NCBI RefSeq assembly: GCF_947179165.1
Contig: NC_077243.1
Coordinates: 5,698,001 to 5,762,000, forward strand
Reading direction: 5' to 3'
Length of the DNA: 64,000 bases
Origin: Solanum dulcamara
Lineage: Eukaryota > Streptophyta > Magnoliopsida > Solanales > Solanaceae
Positions 46,936 through 57,740 of the stretch are shown piece after piece; position 1 is the stretch's first letter, and the number at the start of each line of letters is the position of its first letter. Both the position numbers and the translations under genes were made by a program. Below the pieces are notes generated by a model. The model saw nothing but the letters and a program-made list of their open reading frames with translations, ran no database searches and had not been told where the DNA came from.

Positions 46936-48128
46936 TTCCAGAAGTACAACAAGAAGTTGTTTCTTTTCTCACTTAGTGTACAATATTTTTATTGGGGCTC
47001 AAATGAATTTGGACTATGAAAAGTTTTAATTTGAGAGTAAAACACTTCTTAATAAAGGCGAGTCCTGCTCAAGACTCGAACTTGTCATTTCCAATTAAGG
47101 ATGAAGAAATTCTAACTTCTATCCATCACAAACCTTATTAACAAAAAAATAACTTCCACTAACAGTAAAAAAATTCAACATATCACCAAATATATAAGAG
47201 AAAGTAAAAACCTACTTAGATAATTACATGACTGATATCAAACAAAGCTACCATGTCATAATAAGCCCAGCATATCATCGAAGAGGAATAAAAATTTGCA
47301 TTCACACCAATATCTATAGAAAAGCTAAATATTAGGTTATCTAAGTAAATTAAGTTAATATTAGGTTATGTGGAAGAAATACAAGATAAAGTTACGTACA
47401 ATATGCTCTTACGGTTGTGCCCTTTCTCAAACCCTGCTTTAATGCATCAAGTTGCATTTTTTTTAGTACCTATATGAATTGTGATGGGATATATATGATT
47501 CATCTATTGTTAACTAGAGGTCCCAAATTTGAGCCTAGGTATGAATTTGTTGATTTGCTAGAAGTGATTTTCTACGTGAATCTAAATTAGTCGAAAATTC
47601 AATACGAAATATCATACATTGAATGAAAACAAAATCAATTACAACTTATAATTTATTCTAAATTTTATTAGAATTGTTTTAATTAGAAGAATGATAAATT
47701 TCTATAATAACGAATAATCACGTTTAATATGCCATTGAAATGTATTGATTTAATACTCTTTCAATATTAGACTACACTTTATGCAATGAAAGTAAAAAAT
47801 TTCCCGCTAATGTAAGACATTAAATACTCTTCCAATATTAGACATTTCAAAAATAGAAAAAGACGTCTACTCAAGTGCTCCAAGTTCAATGTTTCAGGGA
47901 CAAAACAGTCCAATCAGTGTCTCAAAAAGATCCATTGAACTTTTTGAAACAAAATTTTGATGTCTTTCTGCACTTCTGCACAGAAATAGCATTACCATAT
48001 TAAGCAACACTACACGAGAAAAGCACAAACACCCTAAAAAAAAGTCGTGAATTTCAAACCCAAAATTTGAGAAAAAACGCAATTAATGTGAGTGAATCCA
48101 GTGGAGATTACAAGTTTTGGATGGTTCT
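46936..48128. other. spacer between the inverted remnant and gene 3
   Basis: AT-rich with no recognised gene. It would contain whatever bidirectional promoter the head-to-head pair once shared. Confidence 0.4.
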
Positions 48129-48136
48129 TGACGTCA
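48129..48136 (+). promoter_or_regulatory. TGACGTCA bZIP-type site upstream of gene 3
   Basis: A perfect 8-bp palindromic TGACGTCA, the core bound by TGA/CREB-like bZIP factors, lies 19 bp before the TATA box. Occupancy is inference. Confidence 0.45.
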
Positions 48137-48155
48137 GTCAAACACAAACCCCACT

Positions 48156-48163
48156 TATATATA
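48156..48163 (+). promoter_or_regulatory. TATA box of gene 3
   Basis: TATATATA lies about 130 bp before the ATG at 48292, with the bZIP-type palindrome just upstream. Genes 1 and 2 use a different TATA context. Confidence 0.6.
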
Positions 48164-48291
48164 GTCAGCATTTGCTGTGTCTGAGGTTGCATTTTCTTCC
48201 TAGAGTGTTATTTATTTTTGGGGTTCTTGAAAGGGCAAATTGATACAAGCTTCTTGGGGTTTTGAGACTGAGAGGGAATGCTGTTGTGAAA

Positions 48292-51200
48292 ATGACTGAT
48301 TCTTCTTCACAGAAAGAAATTGAGGATGGGCTAAAAGATTGTGGGATTAGCCTCAGCAACCTTCCTCCTTCTACTGAAGAGCTCATCAGTCTTCTTGATG
48401 TAAAGATTCAATTTTTATCTTTCTCATGTTCTTTACATATAAATCACTAGTTTTATCTGTTTGTATTTTTGCCTCTTTTTCTGCCCTATTATTTTAGATT
48501 GATTTTATCTTGATAACAATAAGAACTTTTTAGAGGAAGGGTTGTTTGTTACAGGAATCTGATGCATAGTTTTCCTTATGTATCAGGATGATTTTTTATC
48601 TCCAGATAGAAGCTTTTTGTTCTTAACCTTGTAAATGACATGTTGTTGAATCAGAATTGGAGGAATGGAAGTAGCAAATGTAGTTATGTATCAGGATGAT
48701 TCTTTTATCTCCAAATAGAAGCTTTTTGTTCTTAACCTAGTAAATGACATTGTGTTGAATCAGAATTGGAAGAATGGAAGTGGAAAATATAGTTTTGGTG
48801 TAATGATTTTGGAATTAAAATGAAAAGGACTATACATGAATTCCACCATAGAGCAATTTCTCCATGTTCGCAAATTAAATCTTTATTGACTGGGTTTGTA
48901 ATTTCTTGAAGCTGTTTGCTCGTTTTCAGTAATTTATGCTGCAAGCTGACTCCCTTACATTTCTTGTGTCTTTTAGAAAGTAGAATATCTGTTGATAAAG
49001 GTAGATCAAGCCCCTACCGATTCAATGAAAGATGCCCTTCTACCAGTAATGAAAGCTGTGGTCAGAAGTGAACTTTTAAAGCACACTGATGCGGATGTCA
49101 AAGTTTCTGTCGTATCCTGTCTCAATGAGATTTCTAGAATATCTGCTCCGCAGCAGCCTTATGACGATGAACTAATGAAGGTATCCAAGATATAACATTC
49201 TAGTTCGTTGTTCTATTTTCCTAATACACACACACACACAAGAGAGAGAGAGAGAGAGAGCCACACGAACTAGATTGCTAATGCCACTTGCTCAAACTTT
49301 ATATCCATTACCATTTGTTTTTCACACACTTGTATTGAAAAATCTCAGGAAATCTTCCAGCTTACTGTAAGGGTATTTGAAGAGCTGTCTCATTCAGGCC
49401 GCCGTTATCATAAGGCTGTGAATATACTTGAAACTGTGGCAGAAGTCAAGGCCTGTATGATGTTGCTGGACCTTGAATGTGATGCATTAGTTATAGAGAT
49501 ATTCCAGATGTTTCTCAGGATCATCAGGTAACTTAGCAAATATCCTTCTGGCAACAAGTTTCTTGGTTTTTCCCATCTTTCTTGGCTGCTATATAGAGTG
49601 GTTTTATTCTTTCAAGCAATGAATTTAATGTCCTTCAGAATAACTTAGCAAATGTTCCTCAGGATCATCGTTAAGCTTATATTTGGTTAGTGTTCGTCAG
49701 GAGTGTTTTTGCTCTGGTTTCAAATTTGTATGTTTGTGTAAGGATACGCGAGATGTTGAGAACTTCTGCTGTTAGAGAAACATTAATTCCCTTACAAAAA
49801 TATGATTTAGTATTGAAATGACAATAACCTGAATAAAGTGGAATAGATACAAAATTATATAGTCGACTCCAGCTAATACGGGATTGAGGTGCAGGTGATT
49901 AGTTAATATTATGATGGGACACTGAAGTGTGCTGCTTCTGTGTCAAGAGTGAGCAGCAGGCTCGTTGATGTAATTCAAGTGGTTCTGGTTTATCTTATCT
50001 ATTTATGCACAATGCAATTACCATTTGGTATTCATTTCGGTGTTGACTAGCTCAAAGGTGTGGTGCACGGACATAAACTTTAAATTGTCCACTTAGCTAT
50101 TCTTGATACTTAAGTTCTTGTACATATTTGTTTGACACATTTATGCGTGTTGGATTGTTTGACATCATACAACCATGCCATTTTCCCCTGGCAAATGATT
50201 ATAAGGTTATCATGTATAAGTTTCCTCTGATGAATGCTTATGTTTGATGCTGTATTTTTTTCAAGGCTCGACCATCCTAATGTTGTATTCACAAGCATGG
50301 AAGTAATCATGACTCTGCTCATTGAAGAAAGTGATGAAATCAATATGGAGCTTCTTCAGCCCCTTCTTGATAGTCTCAGAAAGAAAAATCAGGCAAGAGA
50401 CCTCATCCTATTGATCTTCTGTTAATCATGTTTCTTTAGTTCTTTACTTTATCTTATATACTGTACAGATCTGGTCACCTATCTCGTCAAAGTTGGGAGA
50501 GAAGGTCCTGAAAGAATGTGCTTCCACCGTTAGACCTTGTATTCTAGAAGCCCTCAAGTCAAGAAGCATGAATCTTGATGATTATGCTGAAATTGTAGCC
50601 TCAATATGCAATAAAAAGCCTGAGGGAGAACAAATGGTGTGTCCTACTCATGACATCTTTTTGTATGCAACTGTTCTTTGCTTTCTCTTGAGGTGTTGAA
50701 TGAAACGTTTTTAAAATGATCCTTTTTGCTAAATAATGTAGCTTCAGTGTCATGTCTTTTTTACTACTAATTGAGTTGCTACTGATTATAAAAGTGCTCC
50801 TTATAAGTAAAAGAATATATTGGATTACTTTTCCTGTTTTGCTAACATTAGTTTTATGGTCAGACGGAAAATGAAAATGTGACTGATGCTGTGTACCCTG
50901 AAAAAGTTGGTCCATCTGCTGCTGTTATCTGTGAGACACTGCTGGAGGATGGGCCGCCTTCAAATAATAATGGCACCTCTTCAAAAACATTACAGCATTG
51001 CAGTCAGATGGAGCAGCTAAAGAATACTGGTGTTAGCAGTGGCAGTCATGGCTGCCGGTATAGGGCTAAGAAGAAAGATAGCAGGGAAAATAAGGATGTT
51101 CTGCAATCTCATGATAATAGAAATGAATGTAAGGTCACATCATGTAGCAAAAGAAAACCACGTCAGAGCTCAAGGAAGAGAGGGTCTGATTCGAAAGGTG

Positions 51201-54200
51201 ATGTGGACACCACTTCTGGTCTTAACATTGTAAAAAGAGAAGGAAACCTTACTGATGCTGAGGAGTCATCAGTGCAACAAATTGATGAAAAGAAACAGAA
51301 GAAAGAGATTCAAGATATAGAAGAATCAGGAGATGAGGTTAACAGGAGAACTTCTTGGAAGTTGTATCTCTATATCTGTGCTTATAATTTTTTTCAAGAA
51401 CAAATTTGACAATCACTTTTCTTTTTTACTTCTCCCTTTGTGCTTGTGGGTTTTATAGGAGATTAAACTATCATTTGGGGATGAAAATCTCTCCAGCCAA
51501 CTTGCCAAGACAAAGCGCCGGAGGAAGGTTACCATGAGAAAGGATCAGGTACTAATATAGCACTTTTTGAAGTAAACTGTAACCCTTGTTTCCATATCTG
51601 CAAAATTTGCAGAGTTTTCTTGTATTCACGTAGTATTGTTGAAATGTAGTGTGTTTCCAAATTCTATGACTTCATTGCTTTTTCAAAGGAATCATATCAC
51701 AGTATGAATAAGTTATAAGTTGCTTTATCCTCCTTGAATTCGGAGAAAACGCTATGCTTACCTCTTTTTAATAGAGTTCAAAGGACTGAATCTAGTTTTG
51801 GTTTAGGCCCTATTGCTTTCAATTTATCTGTTGTCTAAGGGTGTTTTCATGTCTGAAGAGCTTATGGTTCTTAATTGTTTCATTCAGGATTCTAAAAGGC
51901 GTCGCTTCACCAAAAATCATGGAGATGAAATAGTTGGTTCCAGAATAAGAGTTTGGTGGCCATTGGACGAAACGTAAGTTCTACAGAATGATGTGTCAGG
52001 ACTGTCACACTATTGTAAATTTGTTGTACTAATTACAGATCCACTCTCATCCCGGCACTTTTCATCCTTGATTACTTCTATTGTTAAGTTTATCATCTAT
52101 AAAATTGGCTTGCCTGCTAGGCTGTCAGCCAATAGTCTGCTTCATTCCTTTGACTTGTGGAGTATCAGATCACATCTTCAATTCCTTTTACTAAATTGAC
52201 TTTTATCGTGTCTTCAATATGGAAGAAAGAAGTCTAGCTAAAAAAGTGATAGATCTCGTAGAATCCCTCTAAGAATAGCAAGGGATTTCTTTTGGTATCC
52301 TGTTAATACTTTTGCCTGCACCTTCTTGGTACTATATTAATAGTACACTTACCATCTCTCTGTCCAAAAAAACAAAAAAAAAAAGAAAGAAGTCTAGCTA
52401 AAGTTTTTGATTTTAAATTTCCCTTTGCAGGTTCTATGAGGGTGCAATTTCTACATTTGATCCTGTGAAAAAGATGCATGAGGTAGTGACGTTATTATCA
52501 AGCTTCGTGTGCTGTTTTAAAATTAATCTCTCTACAGTTTTCTTCCCAGTATATTATATAAGTTTCACTTTGCAATGCTCTGATATTTGCACTTAATGAT
52601 GACAAGAACATATACACCATTTCCAAGTCTCAAAAAGTTCTTCATCAGTAGTCAGTGTGAATCCATTTTCCTTCTCAACATAACTTGAGACAAACTCCAA
52701 ATATTATATTTGTTAATTAATCTCCTACAATTTCCAAAATATCTGCAAGTCCAGTTGATTCCATCTTCCTGCTAAGTAATGTTGAGGTTAACTATTTACC
52801 AAGGTTGGCTCCATCTTCCTGTTAAGTAGAGGCAAAGCTATTTTCCAAACCAATATTATCACTGCAACAAAAGTCCCTTTTACCTATTGGTATGACCTTA
52901 CACAGCCTAAAAGACCTCTTTCTCGAAGACTGTCGTCGTGTTAAAACTGCAGAAAAGGGAAATATATCCTGAGAGTACAGTAGTGATTTTAGCTGAAGTT
53001 TTTAGTTGACTGATGCTATTTGCTGTTTTTCCTTTTGAGATCGCATATGATGATGGTGAAACGGAAACCTTGAATCTGAACGAGGAGGTGTTTGAGATTC
53101 TTGAAGACAATCCATCTGACAAGGTACTTTGCCCATTTGATACTGTGTTATCTTAACAATTTCAAGTTATCGTTGGCATACATCTTTGTGATATGATTTT
53201 GGATGCATGTGCAGAAACATGAAGCAGATCTTCAATGCAATGCTGTTTCATCTGTTCCGTAAGTATTGATTTCCAATTATTTTTTTTGTACATATCCTAC
53301 AACTCTACAGTCTTGACTGTCGTGTTTGCTTCTACCTGCTACTTTTATGTAAGAGATTGTATTTTGCATCACCTTGATACGCCAATACTATTGTCGGGAT
53401 ATGATATGGTTGTTGGTTGATGAACTTGAGCAGATCCATGAAGAAGAAAGCAAAAAGAACCTCAATAAAAAAGGAACCCCGAGTCTCGTCATCCAAAAGG
53501 TTGTTCTTTTGTTGTTGTACACTTTTCCCTGTAATACTGCTCTCTGAACTGAATGTTCCGAGGGTTTTGACAAGCATGTTTTCTGTTTTCAGGTCTAAAA
53601 AAAATCCCCAAAAGTGTGACATTGGGTCCATGGATATTCCAATTCCAGATAAGATGAGTGCTGCTGCTGATGTTGGTTGTGAAACAAGCAGTGGGAAAAA
53701 AGACCTTGTGGACAAGGAAGATAAAGATATGACACCGAAGCAGAGATCCAAGACTTGCAAAGTTGCCTTACAGAGCTCACTGACACCTGAAGACCATCCA
53801 TCTGACAAGGTCCTTTCCGCATCTGATATTGTGTGATCTCTTAACATGTTTTGAAATTATAATTGGCATTATATATCTTTGTGAAACAATTCTTTTGGTG
53901 CAATATGTACAGAAGCATGAGACAGATCTTCAAAGCAATGATGTTTCAGCTGTTCTGTAAGTATTGATTTCTAAATTTCCTTGTAACCTTGGACTTAATC
54001 CTAATTCTTTACATGTTCTTGACTGTTCATCTTTCGTGTTTTTCACTACTATTGTTTTGACATGATATGGTTATTGATTAATGAACTTGAGCAGATCCAT
54101 TAAGAAGAAAGGAAAACGAACCTCCACAATAAAAAGGGAACCTGGAGTCTCCTCATGCAAAAGGTTGTTCTTTTGTTGTTGCCACTTTTCTCTGTAGTAT

Positions 54201-56524
54201 TGCTCTTTAACTGAATGTTCTGAAGGTTTTGACAAGCAGGTTTTCTAATTCAGGTCCAAAAAAAATCCCCAAAAGAGTGACATTGGCTCCATGGATATTC
54301 CAATTCCAGATATTATGAATGATACTGATGACGTTGGTTGTGAAACGAGCGGTGAGAAAAAAGAACTTGTGCACAAGGAAGATAACGATATCACACAGAA
54401 ACAGAGATCCAAGACTTCCAAAGTTGCATTAGAGAGGTCATTGACTCTTGAAGTCCATCCATCTGACAAGGTCCTTTCTCCATCTGATACTGTGTTATCT
54501 TTTTAAAATATTTCAAATTATCTTTGCCATTATATATCTTTATTCTTTTGGATGCAATATGTACAGAAGCATGAAGAAAATCTTCAAAGCAATGATGCTT
54601 CATCTGTTCCGTAAGTATTGATTTCTATATTCCTTGTAACCTTGGACATAATCCTAGATCTTTACATGTTCTTGAATGTCATCTTTTGTGTTTACTTCGA
54701 CCTACTAGTTTTATGTTAAAGATTGTTTTTCACATCACCTTGATATGTCACTACTATTGTTTTGACATGATATGGTTTTTTGTTGATGAACTTGAGCAGA
54801 TGCATGAAAAAGAAAGCAAAAAGAGCCCCCTCAACAAAAAAGGAACCTGGAGTCTCGTCATCCAAAAGGTTCTTTTGTTGTTGTACATTTTTGCCTGTAG
54901 TGTTGCTTTCTGAACTGAATGTTCTGGCAGTTTTGACAAGATGGTTTTCTATCTTCAGGTCTAAAAGAAAACCCCAAAAGAGTGGCGTTGAATCCCTGGA
55001 TATTCCAATTCCAGATAAGATGAATGATGCTGCTGGTGTTGGTTGCGAAACAAGCAGTGGGATAAAAGAACTTGTGGACAAGGAAGATAACGATATCATA
55101 CAGAAGCAGAGATCCAAGACTTGCAAGGTTGCCTTAGGGAGCTCATTGACGCTTGAAGTGCACCCATCTGACAAGGTCCTTTTCTCCATCTGATACTGTG
55201 TTATCTCTTAACATATTTTCAAATTATCATTGATATTATGTACCATTCTGATATGGTTCATTTTTTGGATGCAATATGTACAGAAGCATGAAACAGATCT
55301 TCAAAGCAATGATGTTTCATCTTCTCTGTAAGTATTGATTTCTAAATTTCCTTGTTACCTTGGACATATCCTAGTTCTTTACATGTTCTTGACTGTTGTT
55401 TTTCATGTTTATTTCTACCTACTACTTTTATGTTGGATATTGTATTTCTCATCACCTTGATATGCCACTACTATTGTTTTTATATGGTATGGTTATTCGT
55501 TGAACTTGAGCAGATCCACGAAGAAGAAAGCAACAAGAACCTCCTCAGTAAAAAAGGAGCACAGAGTATCTTCATCCAAAAGGTTATTTTTTTGGTTGTT
55601 GTACACTTTTACCCCGCAGTAGTGCTCTCTGAACTGAATGTTCTAAGAGTTTTGACGAGTAAGTTTTCTGTCTTCAGGTCTAAAAGAAAAGCCGAAAAGA
55701 GTGACAATGAGTCCCTGTATATTCCAATTCCAGATAAGATGACTGATGCATCTGATGTTGGTTGTGAAATGAGCTCTTCATCCAAAAGGTTATTTTTTTG
55801 GTTGTTGTACACTTTTACCCCGCAGTAGTGCTCTCTGAACTGAATGTTCTAAGAGTTTTGACGAGTAAGTTTTCTGTCTTCAGGTCTAAAAGAAAAGCCG
55901 AAAAGAGTGACAATGAGTCCCTGGATATTCCAATTCCAGATAAGATGACTGATGCATCTGATGTTGGTTGTGAAATGAGCTCTTCATCCAAAAGGTTATT
56001 TTTTTGGTTGTTGTACACTTTTACCCCGCAGTAGTGCTCTCTGAACTGAATGTTCTAAGAGTTTTGACGAGTAAGTTTTCTGTCTTCAGGTCTAAAAGAA
56101 AAGCCGAAAAGAGTGACAATGAGTCCCTGGATATTCCAATTCCAGATAAGATGACTGATGCATCTGATGTTGGTTGTGAAATGAGCTCTTCATCCAAAAG
56201 GTTATTTTTTTGGTTGTTGTACACTTTTACCCCGCAGTAGTGCTCTCTGAACTGAATGTTCTAAGAGTTTTGACGAGTAAGTTTTCTGTCTTCAGGTCTA
56301 AAAGAAAAGCCGAAAAGAGTGACAATGAGTCCCTGGATATTCCAATTCCAGATAAGATGACTGATGCATCTGATGTTGGTTGTGAAATGAGCAGTGGGAA
56401 AAAACAACTTGTGGACAATGAAGATGAAATGATCACAGAAGCAGAGTCCAAGACCTTAGAAGTTGCCTTAGAGAGCTCATTGACACCAGTGCACTCGCAA
56501 CATTGTCAAAACAATGGAAGCTAA
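48292..56524 (+). CDS. gene 3: PDS5C-like cohesin cofactor with Tudor domain and expanded repeat tail
   Basis: Exons: 48292-48399, 48977-49180, 49349-49527, 50266-50392, 50469-50636, 50864-51337, 51459-51548, 51888-51973, 52431-52482, 53040-53123, then 53215-53258, 53434-53499, 53593-53809, 53913-53956, 54095-54163, 54254-54470, 54567-54610, 54800-54868, 54959-55175, 55284-55327, 55514-55582, 55678-55788, 55884-55994, 56090-56200 and 56296-56524. All phases agree, giving 1,077 residues. Residues 1-262 are PDS5-type HEAT repeats (VKVSVVSCLNEISRISAPQQ). Residues 263-450 are a charged linker. Residues about 464-516 are a Tudor domain (IRVWWPLDETFYEGAI, IAYDDGETETLNLNEEVFEI). The rest is a repeated Lys/Ser-rich tail. 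PDS5C-type proteins assist sister-chromatid cohesion in plants. Intron 4 is GC-AG. Confidence 0.85.
48577..48792. repeat. 108-bp tandem duplication in gene 3 intron 1
   Basis: Two units of 108 bp, each starting TATGTATCAGGATGATT and including TAGAAGCTTTTTGTTCTTAA. There are only a few mismatches. Confidence 0.8.
49225..49260. repeat. (AC)n(AG)n microsatellite in gene 3 intron 2
   Basis: An AC run passes directly into an AG run of about ten units. It is likely to vary in length between individuals. Confidence 0.9.
53215..55582 (+). repeat. tandem three-exon module in gene 3
   Basis: Exons of 44, 66 or 69, and 217 bases repeat three times, followed by the first two exons of a fourth copy. The 44-base exons start at 53215, 53913, 54567 and 55284 (spacing 698, 654 and 717 bp). 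Each full module encodes 109-110 residues and starts and ends in phase 0. Shared protein landmarks are KHE.DLQSN, KKKAKRTS, VSSSKRSK, MDIPIPDKM and VHPSDK. Confidence 0.9.
55571..56394 (+). repeat. four 206-bp exon-intron tandem units in gene 3
   Basis: Unit starts are 55571, 55777, 55983 and 56189. The only internal difference I see is one base (CCCTGTATATT in unit 1, CCCTGGATATT in the others); unit 4 changes at its end, where it rejoins the ancestral exon. Each unit has 111 coding bases and a 95-bp intron (for example 55789-55883), with a GT donor after CCAAAAG and a CTTCAG acceptor. Confidence 0.95.
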
Positions 56525-57353
56525 AATATGAAGATGTTAAAAGTTTTGTTTGGGAAAAAGTTAGTAGTCATTATTGTTACTAGTTCAAATTTGAAAGCTT
56601 TGTATCATTATTGAATCCCATAGTTCTTCTAACTTTGAAAGCTATAAGATCCTTAGTTGGTCAAAGCAGTTTATTTGAATGTACTGCTGGAGGATTCCAT
56701 CTCAACTAAGCTCATGGTGTTGCATTCGCCTTTTAAGGGCTTGAGAATGAATATCCAACTGCTTCTTGCTGCTATTTATTTGTTTTCCCTTATGCAATTT
56801 TGATTTGTTTTGAGAGTTGTTTTCATTTCTCTCTTTGTTGTGTTGTGAACTTTTTGAGTTCATAACAAAGCAACTGTATTAATGTCACTTGATATGTGAA
56901 CAAGGATTCAAGTCCTTTGCTTGATAAAATGGATCTCCATGAAGCAAGGAGATGTGAATTTTTCAATATGGTGAGTAGAGCAGTGGAATTCTTTGGCCCA
57001 AAAGTTGTATCTAGTAAGTGGAGTGTAGTATGTACGTGCTAAAGGTTGCAGCTAGTAAGTGGAGTGAAGTATGTATATCAGGCTGAGGTCAGACTCAAGT
57101 CATACATACGTAATAGTTTCTTTTTTCAATGAAATTTTTTGATGTGGCGCCTTTAGGAAACTTCTATAAACCAACCCCATCTAGAATGATTCTAGAACTT
57201 GTCAAATTAATTAAACTAGGAAGCTCTGCAAGTTAAAAAGAAAAGACAAAATGAAAGAGTTGTCATTTGTCAGTTGTAGGTTGAGAGCTATGCTTTCCCA
57301 TACAAATTATTATACTCCCCCATTTCAATTTATTCATCTTGCTTTTTTTTAAT
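56525..57353. other. 3' flank of gene 3
   Basis: No gene is seen. A short repeat built on CTAGTAAGTGGAGTG occurs at 57009 and 57051. Confidence 0.5.
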
Positions 57354-57740
57354 GTGTTTAGTACGAAAGAAAATAATTTTCTAAAAAATATTTTCTTGAA
57401 AAATAAGTGGATTTTTTTATTTATTTTTTAGTGTGGTAAGTAAGCAAGAAAATACTATCTCTAAAAGCATATATATGTTATCTAGCAAAACACTATGAGG
57501 CGAGATGTGATCAAAGTAGGTGTTCAAGGATTGCGGTGGGGGGGGGGGGAGGAGGGAGAATTGAGTGGGTGGAGGAAACAATAAACCCTGAATGCCACTT
57601 ATACAATTTGTTTTCCCTACTTCCATTGAGAAAGTAATTTTTCTCATTTTTAAGTAATTTATTTTTCTAGAGAAAGAATTTTCCAAACATTTTGACCAAC
57701 CATAGAAAAATTGAAAAACATTTTCCTCCATACTAAACAC
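57354..57740. mobile_element. MITE, GTGTTTAGTA family, copy 2
   Basis: The perfect 10-bp terminal inverted repeats GTGTTTAGTA (57354-57363) and TACTAAACAC (57731-57740) are flanked on both sides by AAT, a possible 3-bp target-site duplication. The interior resembles 9446-9806, including AATCTAGCAAAACACTATG-like sequence. Confidence 0.65.

Noticed and set aside
53332..53847. Long open frames on the minus strand across the gene 3 tail
   Set aside because: They mirror the repeated coding exons and appear in every repeat copy; no domain or splice support.
55798..56034. Open frames starting MVVVHFYPAVV in each 206-bp unit
   Set aside because: They read through the 95-bp intron and end at a stop inside the next intron; they are unspliced read-through frames, not separate genes.
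55571..56394. Regular 206-bp repeats considered as a CRISPR array or satellite
   Set aside because: The units have no repeat-spacer structure, are coding with splice sites, and lie inside a plant gene.
57417..57740. 107-codon minus-strand frame with a Pro run
   Set aside because: It lies inside a MITE and reads through a G homopolymer.
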